Part shown: positions 35,321-44,810 of the stretch, in pieces
How positions within the stretch are numbered: position 1 is the stretch's first letter
Layout: every line of letters begins with the position of its first letter
Source: Paenibacillus sp. 1011MAR3C5
GTDB lineage: Bacteria; Bacillota; Bacilli; Paenibacillales; Paenibacillaceae
Assembly (NCBI RefSeq): GCF_003591485.1
Contig: NZ_QZCF01000008.1
Coordinates: 168,957 to 232,956 of the forward strand
Direction of reading: 5' to 3'
Length of the DNA stretch: 64,000 nt
Position numbers and translations under genes: made by a program
The notes under the pieces: generated by a model
What the model was told of the DNA's origin: nothing
Seen by the model: only the letters and a program-made list of their open reading frames with translations
Database searches by the model: none

Positions 35321-38126
35321 CCGCTTTGTCCGCGGTATAGGACGAGGATTCCGGCTGCGAGGATTCGGCTTGCTTATGCAAAGCCAGATTTCCATGCAGG
35401 TCCATGAAGGTGTTCCTCACGACCAGTTCGTCAATCAAGCCTTTAAAAGCGTTCGTCTCGCTGCCGATTCTGGCGACCGGCAAAACGAACGTTTCCAGTC
35501 TGGACCCGTCTTTTAGAGTAGCCGTATACTCGCTGCCATTAATGAAAATGGAGGTCCCTGTGTCGTCGCCGGTCATAATCACCTGCGTCCAGCGGTCGGT
35601 CGGCAGCTTATAGTTAAATTCGCTGACGTAGTTTTCCTTCGTGATGGCCATTTTTCCGCTGCCTCCGATGTTGTATTTCAGCTGTCCATCCGGAGATTCC
35701 AGCAGCACGGCTCCTTGCGGGCTGTCAGCGTCCGGCTTGATCCACATGGACATCGTCCATCCGAATCCGAGCGTGCGAAGCGGCGTATCCACGTAGCTGG
35801 CCCCGCCTTTTAGCCTCACGGCTTGCCCGAAGATTCCCTTCTCCGTGCCTGCATTCACCGCGTTGCCGTCAAAGCCGTTGCCCGAACGATCCGCGAAGCC
35901 TTCGTCGAAGGTATAATCCAGCACGATATGGCGCCCATTGTCGACTTGAAGCTTGTGCGACTGATGAACACCCGGCGGGTCCGCGTACCTTGCGGCATCC
36001 GCCTGGAAGCTTGCGAAGTTCCGGTCGATGCGGTTGCCTCTCCACAGCTTCTCCGCCAACACTTGCATAGAAGGCAAGATCCGCTGATGCGAGTCCGCCA
36101 TGGAGACGCCTTTCTCTACGGACACATCGTTCCAGAGCGCGAACATGCCGCCTCTTACCTGCGGGTGCGCATAAGGAAGCTTAGTCTCCAGCCAATCGTT
36201 AGGCTCCCATTCGTTGTAAATGAAATCGTAATTCAAATAGCTGCGGTACAGCTGCGGAACGATATAGAGCAAATTCGTGTTGGTGTTGATAATGTCATAG
36301 CCGAGTTCAACGGCCTGCTGAGCGCTACCGTACGGCTCATACCAGATGTCCATCGTCGCATTGTTGCTGACCGGCGTCGTGCCGTCGTATGCGGACAGGC
36401 TGCCCCACAGACGGGCGCGCTTGCCTTTGCTGTTAATGTGGTTAAGGAGCATATCCGCGTATCTGCGGAACGCCTCCTTGTCGTCGCCGAAATATTCATC
36501 CGTACCGACGTGTACGTCCGGGCCGACGAAGGTCGGATTGCTGCCGTCGAGATACTCGTCAAAGAGTGCCTTGATAAAGTCGATCGTCTCTGGACGATTG
36601 ATATCCAGCTGATTGTTGCTGCCCAGCCGGGAATCGTAGGCGATGAACGCGCCGGAATGGCCCGGCGTATCGATTTCCGGCACGACGTTTACGCCGTATT
36701 CCATCCCAAGCAGCTGCAGCTCTCTGAATTGCTGCTTCGTGTAGAAGCCGTCCTTGCTCGTAATGCCCGGAAATTCCTCGCTCTCCAGACGAAACTTCCC
36801 GACATCGCCGATATCATCGTTTAAGTGAATCTGAAACCGGTTCATCTTATAGTAGGACATCAGCTTGACATAGTCCTGCAAAAACTCGATCGTATAAAAC
36901 TTGCGGGCTACATCGAGCATGAAGCCTCGATCCGGGTATTTCGGATAATCGCGCGACTGCCCCTTGGGCATCGCCTTATGATCGGCAGCTTGGCCGAGCA
37001 GCTGCAGGATCGTTCTCGTGCCGAACATGACCCCCGTCTGCTCAGAGGCAGCGACGGAAGCATACTCGCCGATAGTCAGCTCATACCCCTCAGTCCCCAA
37101 TCCCGCTTGCGCGGCATCCAGTGCCAAATAGATGTCCCCCGCTTGAGGAGCGCCAACCGTCACTGTCAGCGGCAACTTCGTTAAATCCAACAGGTCCTGC
37201 TGCAAAATGTCTGCCGTCCCCCGCAGAGCCGCCTCATCCTCCGCGCGAATGACGACTTTGGATTTGTCCGTCAAGCGGAATTCGCCGCTTGCGCCCAGCC
37301 ACTCCCGCAAAGAAGGAATGACGCGCGGCTCCGGGTTCCGATCGCTCGTCTGCTTGAAGAGACCGGGCACGGTGACTAGCGCATTATCCGTTAAGAGATA
37401 TGACGGATCGCTGTCGCTCTGGATGTGCAGCAGCAGCTGAACCTGAGTATTGACAAGCGGCGCATGGATATTGCCCTGCGCATCGATTACCGGCAAGCTG
37501 TCCGTGTTCACCAGCGTCAGCGTAAAATCGTCCGGTACAGCGGGCAGGTTCAGCTGAGTGTCTCCTTCGGAGACGACGATGCCCTTTTTGACCTCCTCCA
37601 TCATAGGCGGCAGCTGCGGCCTGCCTTTGTATACCTCGAATTCCCAGAAGGAGTATCCGTAATACACCTCCTCAATAGGACGTCGCGTCACCCCTTGGAA
37701 TTTGACGTATTGCGCCACTGTCGGCTCGAAATCAATCGTATCTTCACCCGGCCCGGAGGCAACGAGCATGCGGTTGTCCGCGAATACGTTCCTCCAGGAT
37801 TCCGCATCGTCGGATACGAGAATTTGATACTGCTCCGCCGGAGTCTGCCAGTTGATGACCACTCTTCCGATCTCTACGGGCTCGCCCAGATTAACGTAAA
37901 ACCACTGGTCGTCCGTTCTTTCCGATGACCAGCGGCTTGCATTCTCGGCGCCTCCGTCCACTGCTTTCTCAGGCCCGAAAAAATCCACCTCGTTCGACGA
38001 CGAATAAGCCGTCTTCCCTAGAGCCAAATTCCCCGTTGCGGCGTTGGACCACTCCTGAGGAATGGCAATCATTATGAAAGCGGTAACAAAAAGCAATAAA
38101 AAAATAGTCTTATGCCGAAATCGCAC
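35244..38126 (-). CDS. secreted GH20 beta-N-acetylhexosaminidase (N-terminal part, ends early by frameshift)
   Basis: This 960-residue product has: signal peptide 1-30; F5/8 type C (CBM32-like) domain 27-167; a GH20b-type domain about 290-385; the GH20 barrel 392-699 with the catalytic Asp-Glu pair in HVGTDEYFGD and PEIDTPGHSGAF; and a LamG domain 730-907. It then enters a second CBM32 domain and runs out of frame. The start is GTG at 38126 after GGGGGGATTTTA; the longer frame lacks a ribosome site. The last 20 or so residues (IPDGPAIGWTIPG) are the out-of-frame tail. It removes terminal GlcNAc or GalNAc, or sulfated hexosamine, from glycans. A TATAAT at 38207-38212 is the likely -10 element. 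Confidence 0.88.
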   Translation of the reverse strand: MRFRHKTIFLLLFVTAFIMIAIPQEWSNAATGNLALGKTAYSSSNEVDFFGPEKAVDGGAENASRWSSERTDDQWFYVNLGEPVEIGRVVINWQTPAEQYQILVSDDAESWRNVFADNRMLVASGPGEDTIDFEPTVAQYVKFQGVTRRPIEEVYYGYSFWEFEVYKGRPQLPPMMEEVKKGIVVSEGDTQLNLPAVPDDFTLTLVNTDSLPVIDAQGNIHAPLVNTQVQLLLHIQSDSDPSYLLTDNALVTVPGLFKQTSDRNPEPRVIPSLREWLGASGEFRLTDKSKVVIRAEDEAALRGTADILQQDLLDLTKLPLTVTVGAPQAGDIYLALDAAQAGLGTEGYELTIGEYASVAASEQTGVMFGTRTILQLLGQAADHKAMPKGQSRDYPKYPDRGFMLDVARKFYTIEFLQDYVKLMSYYKMNRFQIHLNDDIGDVGKFRLESEEFPGITSKDGFYTKQQFRELQLLGMEYGVNVVPEIDTPGHSGAFIAYDSRLGSNNQLDINRPETIDFIKALFDEYLDGSNPTFVGPDVHVGTDEYFGDDKEAFRRYADMLLNHINSKGKRARLWGSLSAYDGTTPVSNNATMDIWYEPYGSAQQAVELGYDIINTNTNLLYIVPQLYRSYLNYDFIYNEWEPNDWLETKLPYAHPQVRGGMFALWNDVSVEKGVSMADSHQRILPSMQVLAEKLWRGNRIDRNFASFQADAARYADPPGVHQSHKLQVDNGRHIVLDYTFDEGFADRSGNGFDGNAVNAGTEKGIFGQAVRLKGGASYVDTPLRTLGFGWTMSMWIKPDADSPQGAVLLESPDGQLKYNIGGSGKMAITKENYVSEFNYKLPTDRWTQVIMTGDDTGTSIFINGSEYTATLKDGSRLETFVLPVARIGSETNAFKGLIDELVVRNTFMDLHGNLALHKQAESSQPESSSYTADKAVTAEGIPDGPAIGWTIPGSWWIWVK

Positions 38127-38548
38127 TAAAATCCCCCCCGTTGTAATTAAGAGAATTAAACTAGCATATCGCATGACCCACCATGCTCATTTGCTGCAGC
38201 AACTTCATTATAAGTAGGGGGCATTCGTTCATCGATATACTTATGTTTACATTCCATATACAAATGTGGACATTTGGCCTTCTTCTCTCAACTTCGCAGC
38301 TTGATATCGGAAGGTCATCCTTAATATGTAATTGGGCAGAGCCGCTATCTTGTTGGAGTTAATGGTGAGTTAGGATAGAAGCCAAGATTCTCCAAGTCGG
38401 TTATCGGATATGCCGCTTCTTTGACGAATCCGAGCATCACATGGGCGACCTACAATATGGCTCTCGGGGATCGATCTTTGGTCCGGCCGCTCGAATACGC
38501 CCGGTTTCTGGCGCTGCAATCGACTATGGTTTGAACCCCATGGACAAT
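38127..38548. other. intergenic region upstream of the GH20 gene
   Basis: No gene is supported here. The left part holds the leader and probable -10 element (38207-38212, minus strand) of the GH20 gene. The part 38370-38545 has open frames on both strands, but none has a ribosome site or a recognisable product. It may be decayed sequence. Confidence 0.5.
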
Positions 38549-38609
38549 AAAAAGAATTGGCAGCTGCATGCATTCGCGTTAGCGTTTGAGGCAGGCCAAT
38601 TCTTTTTTC
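38549..38609. terminator. terminator of the MFS gene, symmetric
   Basis: AAAAAGAATTGGC pairs with GCCAATTCTTTTTT around a large loop, giving a T-run in both directions. It lies 25 bases after the MFS stop codon. Confidence 0.75.
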
Positions 38610-38633
38610 AATCCTTCTAATCCCAATCCATGA

Positions 38634-39797
38634 TTACTCCATTACTGCAGATTTACGGCGCATGGTTAAAGAATAAATAGCTGGGATAAGTCCAATTGCG
38701 ACGCCAACTCCGCCAATCCAGCCAACTGCTGTAAGAGAGATGTTTTCTACAACGATGCCCCCGATTACAGCCCCTACGGCCATTCCCAATTGAACGATGG
38801 AATTGTTCAAGCTCAGAATGATCCCTGAAGCCTGAGGAGCCATACCCATTAAATACACTTGTTGAACTGGGCCCGTTGACCATGCGAAAAAGGACCAAAG
38901 CATAAGCAGCGGCAACACGATCATGGACGAATGAGAGAATGCCGCCAATAAAAATAATACTCCAGCGTGAAAGAGCAAGCCTCCAATCATCGTGCGGGGA
39001 ATACCCCATTTGTCTGCACCATAACCGCCAACTTGGGAGCCTATGAGACTGGCCAGCCCAAATGCAAACAATCCGATGCTTACCATCCGCCCGCTCATCC
39101 CCGTAATGTCCAGAAGAAAAGGCGTGATATAGGTGTACAGAATGGTATATCCCAGTATCCAGAAAAAACTGATGGACAATGCGACAGTGATACGAGGATT
39201 CTTAAACATAGCGAGCTGTTCCCGAATCGGTACGGGAGCCTCTCCCTCCGATTTTGGAATCGTCGGCAAAAGAACCAACATCGCGATCAAGCTGAGTGCG
39301 CCGATCCCTGTGAAGATGATTTGCCAATCATACGAGCCAGCAATGATCCTCCCAAGCGGAACCCCGAGTATAAGCGCGAGGTTAAAGCCCAAGAGTACCT
39401 TAGCGATAGCGCCGCCCCGTCTTTCAGGGTTTGATAGTTTGGCCGCGACGGTCAGGGCGACGACCATAATCACCCCCGTGCTTATCGCCAAAATAATTCG
39501 CGCTCCCATTAGCATGCCGTAGCCTGTGGTTGAGATCGTGATCAAGTTCCCTGCGAAAAATAATGCCAAAGCCGACAGCATAAGCTTTCTTCGATCCATT
39601 TTTGCCGTGAGGGCAATAAGGATCGGAGTACCGATCGCATAAGCAAGCGAGTAAACTGTAATCAGCTGTCCAGCCGCTGCTACGGACACCCCAATATCAC
39701 TTGCAAGCATATCCAAAATACCGGCAATGACGAATTCCGAAGTTCCGACCAAAAAGCTGACAATGGCCAGAATATAAATTTTCCATGAATTACCCAC
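38634..39797 (-). CDS. MFS transporter, DHA1/AraJ-like drug or sugar efflux
   Basis: This 387-residue protein of the 12-helix major facilitator superfamily shows the loop 2-3 motif in LTAKMDRRKLMLSALALFF and a motif C-like GVPLGRIIAGSYDWQ in helix 5, typical of DHA1 efflux pumps of the AraJ/YdhP type. GTG at 39797 is preferred because GGAGA lies seven bases upstream; the longer frame begins with charged residues unlike the family. It is last in a minus-strand group with a luciferase-like oxidoreductase and an ArsR regulator, a common association with xenobiotic detoxification. The substrate is unknown. Confidence 0.88.
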   Translation of the reverse strand: MGNSWKIYILAIVSFLVGTSEFVIAGILDMLASDIGVSVAAAGQLITVYSLAYAIGTPILIALTAKMDRRKLMLSALALFFAGNLITISTTGYGMLMGARIILAISTGVIMVVALTVAAKLSNPERRGGAIAKVLLGFNLALILGVPLGRIIAGSYDWQIIFTGIGALSLIAMLVLLPTIPKSEGEAPVPIREQLAMFKNPRITVALSISFFWILGYTILYTYITPFLLDITGMSGRMVSIGLFAFGLASLIGSQVGGYGADKWGIPRTMIGGLLFHAGVLFLLAAFSHSSMIVLPLLMLWSFFAWSTGPVQQVYLMGMAPQASGIILSLNNSIVQLGMAVGAVIGGIVVENISLTAVGWIGGVGVAIGLIPAIYSLTMRRKSAVME

Positions 39798-39925
39798 TTC
39801 ATTCTCTCCTTTTGGTTTCCATAAATCTAAAACTATAGAACTCTTAATTAAAAAAATTTCTCCATTCTCCAACATCATTTTACTGGTTAATCCGGCCTCT
39901 TCTCCCCAAAGTGTATTCTTCTGAT

Positions 39926-40993
39926 TTAAGCATTTCGGACAGATGTCTGACTAGCGAGTTCCTTATGAACAATCGGCGCTACTTTTGTTCCGAGAAGCTC
40001 AATTGTGCGAAGTAAATCACGATGCGGCAACGAACTGAAATCGATGTACATCATAAATCGTGTTAAGCCCAGATTCTTGTGCAGCAGTACGATCTTCTCT
40101 GCAACATATTCGTGGTCTCCGACATATAAGGCACCATGAAGGTCGCGAGCTGCATCGTACGAGGTACGTGTATAAGTAGCCCAGCCTCGTTCCCGTCCAA
40201 TCTGGTTCATTTGGGCAGCCATGACTGGGAAATATCGTTCTGCGGCTTCTTGTGTTGTATCTGAGATAAAGCCATGAGAATGCGTAGCAATCTGCAGCTT
40301 ATTCGGATCATGACCTGCTCTCGCAGCAGCTTCCTTATATAGCTCCACCAATGGAGCAAATCGCTCTGGCATGCCCCCAAGAATCGAGAACACAATTGGA
40401 AGTCCAAGCAAACCTGCCCGAATAGCAGAGTCAGGACTGCCGCCCGTGCCAATCCAGACAGGCAAAGGCTCCTGCTGTGCGCGAGGGTAGATGCCCATAT
40501 GATCAATCGCCGGGCGATGGCCGCCAGGCCAGGTTACCTTTTCAGAAGCACGGATCTTCAGCAACAGTTCCAATTTCTCTTCAAATAACTGCTCATAATC
40601 GTTCAAATCATAGCCGAATAGCGGAAACGACTCAATGAACGAGCCCCGTCCGGCCATAATTTCCGCTCGCCCGTTAGAAAGTCCATCCAGCGTTGCAAAG
40701 TCCTGATATACCCTTACCGGATCGTCCGAAGAAAGGACCGTAACTGCACTTGATAGACGAATATGCTTCGTTGTGGCTGCTGCAGTCGCCAAAATCACTG
40801 CTGGCGAAGAGCTTGTGTAGTCGATGCGATGATGCTCACCGATCGCATAGACGTCAAGACCAACTTGATCGGCTAATTGTATTTCTTCCATCGCTTGGCG
40901 CAGTCTCTCTGAATGCGAAACACCGCCATTATGGGGATTGGCATGGAGGAAGGTACTCATTCCAATCTCCATCGTTTTTGTTGGATTGCTCAT
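39926..40993 (-). CDS. LLM-class flavin-dependent oxidoreductase
   Basis: This 355-residue luciferase-like monooxygenase has the TIM-barrel hallmarks MEIGMSTFLHANP, LDVYAIGEHHRIDYTSSSPA, GRAEIMAGRGSFIESFPLFG and PVWIGTGGSPDSAIRAG (flavin phosphate region). ATG at 40993 is chosen because AGGAG is nine bases away, against three for the ATG at 40999. It lies 69 bases after the ArsR gene and 128 bases before the MFS gene. The substrate cannot be predicted. Confidence 0.9.
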   Translation of the reverse strand: MSNPTKTMEIGMSTFLHANPHNGGVSHSERLRQAMEEIQLADQVGLDVYAIGEHHRIDYTSSSPAVILATAAATTKHIRLSSAVTVLSSDDPVRVYQDFATLDGLSNGRAEIMAGRGSFIESFPLFGYDLNDYEQLFEEKLELLLKIRASEKVTWPGGHRPAIDHMGIYPRAQQEPLPVWIGTGGSPDSAIRAGLLGLPIVFSILGGMPERFAPLVELYKEAAARAGHDPNKLQIATHSHGFISDTTQEAAERYFPVMAAQMNQIGRERGWATYTRTSYDAARDLHGALYVGDHEYVAEKIVLLHKNLGLTRFMMYIDFSSLPHRDLLRTIELLGTKVAPIVHKELASQTSVRNA

Positions 40994-41062
40994 CGTCATT
41001 CACTCCTTTTTGATACGAATAATTCCACAGTTCTAAATCTATAGAAATCATGAGTAAAAAAA

Positions 41063-41344
41063 TTACGCCAACAAATAGGGCGCAAATTTTTCCGCTATTT
41101 CTCGATTGACGCTATAATGAATATACGATCCACTCTTGCGAAAATCAATCAAGCCAGAGTCCGTCAATTGCTTTAGATGATGCGACAGCGTCGAACCGGC
41201 TACCGATTCAAGCTTTTCGCCGATGGCAGTAAAGCATAAATTGCTTTCGTTCGCGAGCAATAAAGCAATTTTCAGTCGGGTAGGCTCCCCCAGAGCTTTA
41301 TATATTTTAACCGCTTGTCCCATATCATCTAGAGCTTCCTTCAT
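41063..41344 (-). CDS. ArsR-type winged-helix regulator
   Basis: This 93-residue repressor has KALGEPTRLKIALLLANESN, then an HTH in STLSHHLKQLTDSGLIDFRK and a wing ending in SYIHYSVNRE. No metal-binding Cys-x-Cys motif is present, so it is a non-arsenic member. The start is taken as ATG at 41344; GGAGGTGA lies about 11 bases upstream. An alternative start inside that site would add five residues. It heads the oxidoreductase-MFS group and probably represses it. Confidence 0.88.
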   Translation of the reverse strand: MKEALDDMGQAVKIYKALGEPTRLKIALLLANESNLCFTAIGEKLESVAGSTLSHHLKQLTDSGLIDFRKSGSYIHYSVNREIAEKFAPYLLA

Positions 41345-41507
41345 TATGATTATTGTCACCTCCCAAAGCATTTATCATTTCTACAGTTATATAACTGTCG
41401 AAATAAATAATATCACTATGCCGTTCAAAAGTAAAGGAGATTCATTCCTTCATTATATCCATCCCTCCATACTTCAACCCCATTAATGATCAATACCGTT
41501 AGATGTT

Positions 41508-42044
41508 CTACGCTTCTATTATCGTTTCCCCTTCTTCAGAAGGAGTTTCAAAACCATTTAAATATTGGGTTAGAATGTCCTCGGTGATCGGAAATGCCGC
41601 ATTGGCATCAAAACGTTCTCTTCGGATGAGAAGCCTTTGACGTAATTCATCAGGCTGAACCTTTAAGTAAATTAGTTCCCATACGCCGCCATACTGCTCG
41701 ATCAGTTGTTTATATTCATTGCGTCTTTGACGCTGCCAAAAGCTAAAATCGACAACGACATGGTGTCTGGCCTGGATTAGATTCCCCAGTTCCAACCGCA
41801 GCTTTATTTCCGATTCTTTTTGATAAGACTCATAATTTCCCTCTGGATAATCAACCCCAAAACGTCCATGTGTAATCCATATATCCTCATCTATCGAGAG
41901 CCGGACGAATCCCTCTTTCTCCAGCTTTTGCGCGAAGGTCGTTTTGCCCGATCCTGCCACGCCGCACATCATCACTATGACGGGAGCTGCGCTCGTACGC
42001 TTCTGCTGCACCAATCTTTCGATAACAACCTTTTCTCCCAACAC
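41508..42044 (-). CDS. P-loop kinase-like ATPase (AAA_33 type)
   Basis: This 178-residue protein has the Walker A motif in VMMCGVAGSGKTTFAQKLEK, a following FVRLSIDEDIWI segment and HHVVVDFSFWQRQRRNEY, the layout of small zeta-toxin/CPT-like kinases of the AAA_33 group. A C-terminal LIRRERFDANAAFPITEDIL lid follows. The start is GTG at 42044 with AAAGGGG about nine bases upstream. Single gene, no partner antitoxin visible. Such proteins phosphorylate small molecules or antibiotics; the target here is unknown. Confidence 0.8.
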   Translation of the reverse strand: MLGEKVVIERLVQQKRTSAAPVIVMMCGVAGSGKTTFAQKLEKEGFVRLSIDEDIWITHGRFGVDYPEGNYESYQKESEIKLRLELGNLIQARHHVVVDFSFWQRQRRNEYKQLIEQYGGVWELIYLKVQPDELRQRLLIRRERFDANAAFPITEDILTQYLNGFETPSEEGETIIEA

Positions 42045-42093
42045 ATTGCTACGCCCCTTTTATCTTCAACTCATTGAAACGGCGCTTCCTCGT

Positions 42094-42156
42094 GTCTAAA
42101 ACTTTATTTTCTCAGTTCTATCACTTTAGTTTTTGGTCTAGAAGTTTATTTTCTTT
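42094..42156 (-). repeat. three 21-bp repeats (left cluster)
   Basis: Three consecutive 21-bp units (42094-42114, 42115-42135, 42136-42156) follow the pattern GTCTAAAACTTTATTTTCTCA with a few substitutions each. The same motif occurs in inverted orientation at 44070-44140. The period equals two helical turns. Confidence 0.65.
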
Positions 42157-42302
42157 GGACAGTCAGGAGAAAATGAAGTATTTTCTTAGTGCTTAGGTTA
42201 AGATAAGTCCCCTATTTAAGCACTACATACTACTCGCATACATTCTTTAATAGGTGATTGGAAATGGAGTATATGCAAATCGTATATGTGAGAGTGATTT
42301 GT

Positions 42303-42844
42303 TTGAAGCAAGGAATTATTGTGTTGTTGAATGGAACTTCAAGTTCAGGAAAGACGAGTATTTCTATTGAACTGATGAATCAGAAAGAGATTCTTTTCAT
42401 CATTTATCAATAGATGATTTTTTTAATAATAATTTATTGATAAAAAATTTCCGAATTTTAAACCTACAAGAGAAGTAGATGATCAAGTTATCGCACAAAT
42501 CATTTTTGATCGGGTTGAATGTAATCGCAGATACGGTAATCGACAATGACAAGAGGTTTAATGAGTGTCTTGATGTATTTTTTGATCAGCCTACATTGTT
42601 TATAAGTGTAATATGCTCGGAAGAAGAACTCATAAGAAGAGAGCAAATAAGAGGAGATCGACAGATTGGATTAGCAAGTTCCCAGTTCGACAAAGTATAT
42701 GGCTTTCATGAATATGACCTTGAAGTAAATACTGAAGAGTTGAATCCAAAAGAATGTGCCGAAAAGATCTTAAGCTTTATTAAGTCCAATAAGGATTACT
42801 CGGTATTTAAGAAATTAAGTAAAAGAAATGTTAGTGTTTCATAG
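42303..42844 (+). pseudogene. broken chloramphenicol-3-O-phosphotransferase-like gene
   Basis: The reading begins TTG AAG CAA GGA and encodes KQGIIVLLNGTSSSGKTSIS with an intact Walker A motif, but stops after QKEILFIIYQ. The match resumes in other frames as FHHLSIDDFFNN, then KPTREVDDQVIAQIIFDRVE, then GLNVIADTVIDNDKRFNECL to the end. The last part contains LEVNTEELNPKECAEKILSF, typical of the CPT family. At least three frameshifts are needed, so the gene is dead. It is very AT-rich, consistent with acquisition and decay. Confidence 0.8.
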
Positions 42845-42955
42845 AAGGCGAAACCATCAGATAACATCGGAAAAGTATCTAGACTGATCCAGTCATAGAC
42901 CGCCGCTGTACTATTAAACTATCGTCTCCTTTAGGCCGCTGAGTCAGACACAAAA

Positions 42956-43486
42956 CTAAGCTGGTACGTAGGTCAACCTGATCACCTGCTCGCCAATTCG
43001 ATCGCTTGCCACGAGGCGAAGCGGCGGCCGCGGACCGGCGAAGAACGGCTTGCCGTGACCCAGCACGACTGGATGGAGATAGAGTCGATACTCATCAACG
43101 AGACCGAGCTCCGTTAGACTTTGCGCCAACTCCGGACCGGCAACTTCAATCACCCCTTCATGCTGAGCCTTCAGCCCCAGTATGGCCGCTGAGAGATCGC
43201 CTTCGATCAGAGAAGCGTTCGGACCGACGGACTTTAACGTCCTCGACACCACCCACTTCGGTTTGCTTTGCCACGCCATTGCGTATTCCCGTTCCGGCGC
43301 ATCCCATTCAGAATGGTCTCCATCCCAATACCGCATGGTCTCGTACATGCGGCGCCCGTACAGGCTCCCCACCAAGCCGCGCACGTCGTCGATGAAATGA
43401 CGGAATAGCACGGGGTCGGGCTGAAATGCCATGTGGTCGACGAACCCGTCCAAAGACTGGTTCAATGCGAAAACGATCTTTGCCAT
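42956..43486 (-). CDS. dihydrofolate reductase / RibD C-terminal family protein
   Basis: This 176-residue protein of the bacterial DHFR-like RibD family begins AKIVFALNQSLDGFVDHMAF and has VGSLYGRRMYETMRYWDG and EGVIEVAGPELAQSLTELGL, the NADPH-binding glycine segment. ATG at 43486 follows GGGAGGAGG by seven bases; the longer frame to 43543 is not preferred. These proteins are usually uncharacterised reductases, often in accessory regions. The gene is GC-richer than the AT-rich sequence on both sides. Confidence 0.88.
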   Translation of the reverse strand: MAKIVFALNQSLDGFVDHMAFQPDPVLFRHFIDDVRGLVGSLYGRRMYETMRYWDGDHSEWDAPEREYAMAWQSKPKWVVSRTLKSVGPNASLIEGDLSAAILGLKAQHEGVIEVAGPELAQSLTELGLVDEYRLYLHPVVLGHGKPFFAGPRPPLRLVASDRIGEQVIRLTYVPA

Positions 43487-44069
43487 GCAACTGCCTCCTC
43501 CCTGGTTTTCTCGCACATTCATCATCAGGATTACACGTTCCATATGCAGCTTCTTGATGTCTACATTTTATCATCCAACAGCATGCCCAGTTTCTCATAG
43601 ATTGCTAACGTTCTTTTCATAATCTTCAGGATTTCAAAAAAGCTTCAATCAGCCTTTTCTCGAACTCATCTTCATTATCATCCCATCTCCTGCAGCAAAA
43701 CCGGTTAATAACCGGTTTAGACTTACGTTATATTGGTGTTCAGATAGAGATAAGCGTTTCGCAGAGGGATTACTATTTCCCATTTTCGATCAATGAGGTT
43801 CCCTTGAGAGATTCCAATAAACTGAATTTGGTTTAAATTATTCTCTTTGCGGATAGATTTGATTCTTAGTCAATATCACTCTACAACTTCACCACCGATT
43901 TTTAAAACCACATGTACATTTATTTCTTCACAGATTTAAAGGGAGCCCATTTTTTTCCACGGGGCTCCCTTCTAGATGCTTAATCATAGTGGTTATCGGT
44001 TCAAGGCATCTTTTACTGGTTCACGACTTTTTTATCACCGGACAGCATTGTTTGAAGAAAATTATGTTC
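43487..44069. other. AT-rich non-coding stretch
   Basis: About 580 bases without a supported gene. A hairpin with arms AAGGGAGCC and GGCTCCCTT lies at 43938-43972 and resembles a terminator, but it lacks a clear upstream gene. A short minus-strand frame near 43625-43690 encodes DDNEDEFEKRLIEAFLKS and may be the tail of a lost gene. Confidence 0.45.
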
Positions 44070-44140
44070 TAGACTGAAGAATAAAGTGTTAGACTCGGAA
44101 AATAAAGTTGTAGACTGAGGAAATAGAGTATTAGACTGAC
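44070..44140 (+). repeat. three and a half 21-bp repeats (right cluster)
   Basis: Units starting TAGACTGAAGAATAAAGTGT, TAGACTCGGAAAATAAAGTT and TAGACTGAGGAAATAGAGTA follow each other at 44070, 44090 and 44111, with a partial fourth at 44132. They are the inverted form of the left cluster at 42094-42156. Stops in the plus frames show they are not coding. Confidence 0.65.
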
Positions 44141-44301
44141 AATACTTCATTAAGCTAACGGGCAGTTTAGCGGAACTTTCCAACACATGAAAGCGTATTG
44201 CAATATATTGGTATTAACGAAGAGACGCGCGGTAGGTAAAATTAGCTTGGTCACTGTCAAACCATAACATTCTTCAGCCATTAAATTAAAAGGAGTCTAT
44301 T

Positions 44302-44751
44302 ATGAAAAACATCTTTAATCAAAAGGACGCTGTGGAGATCTTAAACCGAATAGACATATTGAGTCCAAATTCACGCCCTCAATGGGGTAAGATGGATGTC
44401 GCCCAAATGCTAGCTCATTGCTCAGCGTTCCAAGACATAGCAATGGGAAATACCTTTCCGCCAAGAGGTTGGTTAGGCGTATTTATTGGAACGTTTGTGA
44501 AACCACTTTTTTTTAATGACAAGCCGCCTGCTCGAAACATGTCGACTATTCCTACAATTTTGATTGTAGAAAAAAAAGAATTTGAAATAGAAAAAGAAAA
44601 ACTAAAACAAAAAATTATAAAATTCCAGAACAATGGCCCGGAAAAATGTACATCTCATCCACATCCCTTTTTTGGAAGTCTGACCCCTGAGCAATGGGGA
44701 AAAGGAATATATAAGCACCTAGACCATCACTTAAATCAGTTTGGTGTTTAG
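44302..44751 (+). CDS. DUF1569 family protein (DinB-like)
   Basis: This 149-residue protein begins MKNIFNQKDAVEILNRIDIL and has the family hallmarks WGKMDVAQMLAHCSAFQDIA and HPFFGSLTPEQWGKGIYKHL then DHHLNQFG, giving spaced His residues that would bind a metal as in the DinB-like four-helix fold. An AAAAGGAG ribosome site precedes the ATG. The gene is AT-rich and stands alone between the repeat cluster and glmS. The function of the family is unknown. Confidence 0.85.
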   Translation: MKNIFNQKDAVEILNRIDILSPNSRPQWGKMDVAQMLAHCSAFQDIAMGNTFPPRGWLGVFIGTFVKPLFFNDKPPARNMSTIPTILIVEKKEFEIEKEKLKQKIIKFQNNGPEKCTSHPHPFFGSLTPEQWGKGIYKHLDHHLNQFGV

Positions 44752-44810
44752 TATTAACTGAAGTATAAAGGTCTACCAAGAGAGCAACCTTTACTAAGCT
44801 AGTTCAATAA

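Noticed and set aside
38370..38545. Open frames upstream of the GH20 gene
   Set aside because: Frames exist on both strands but none has a ribosome site or recognisable product.
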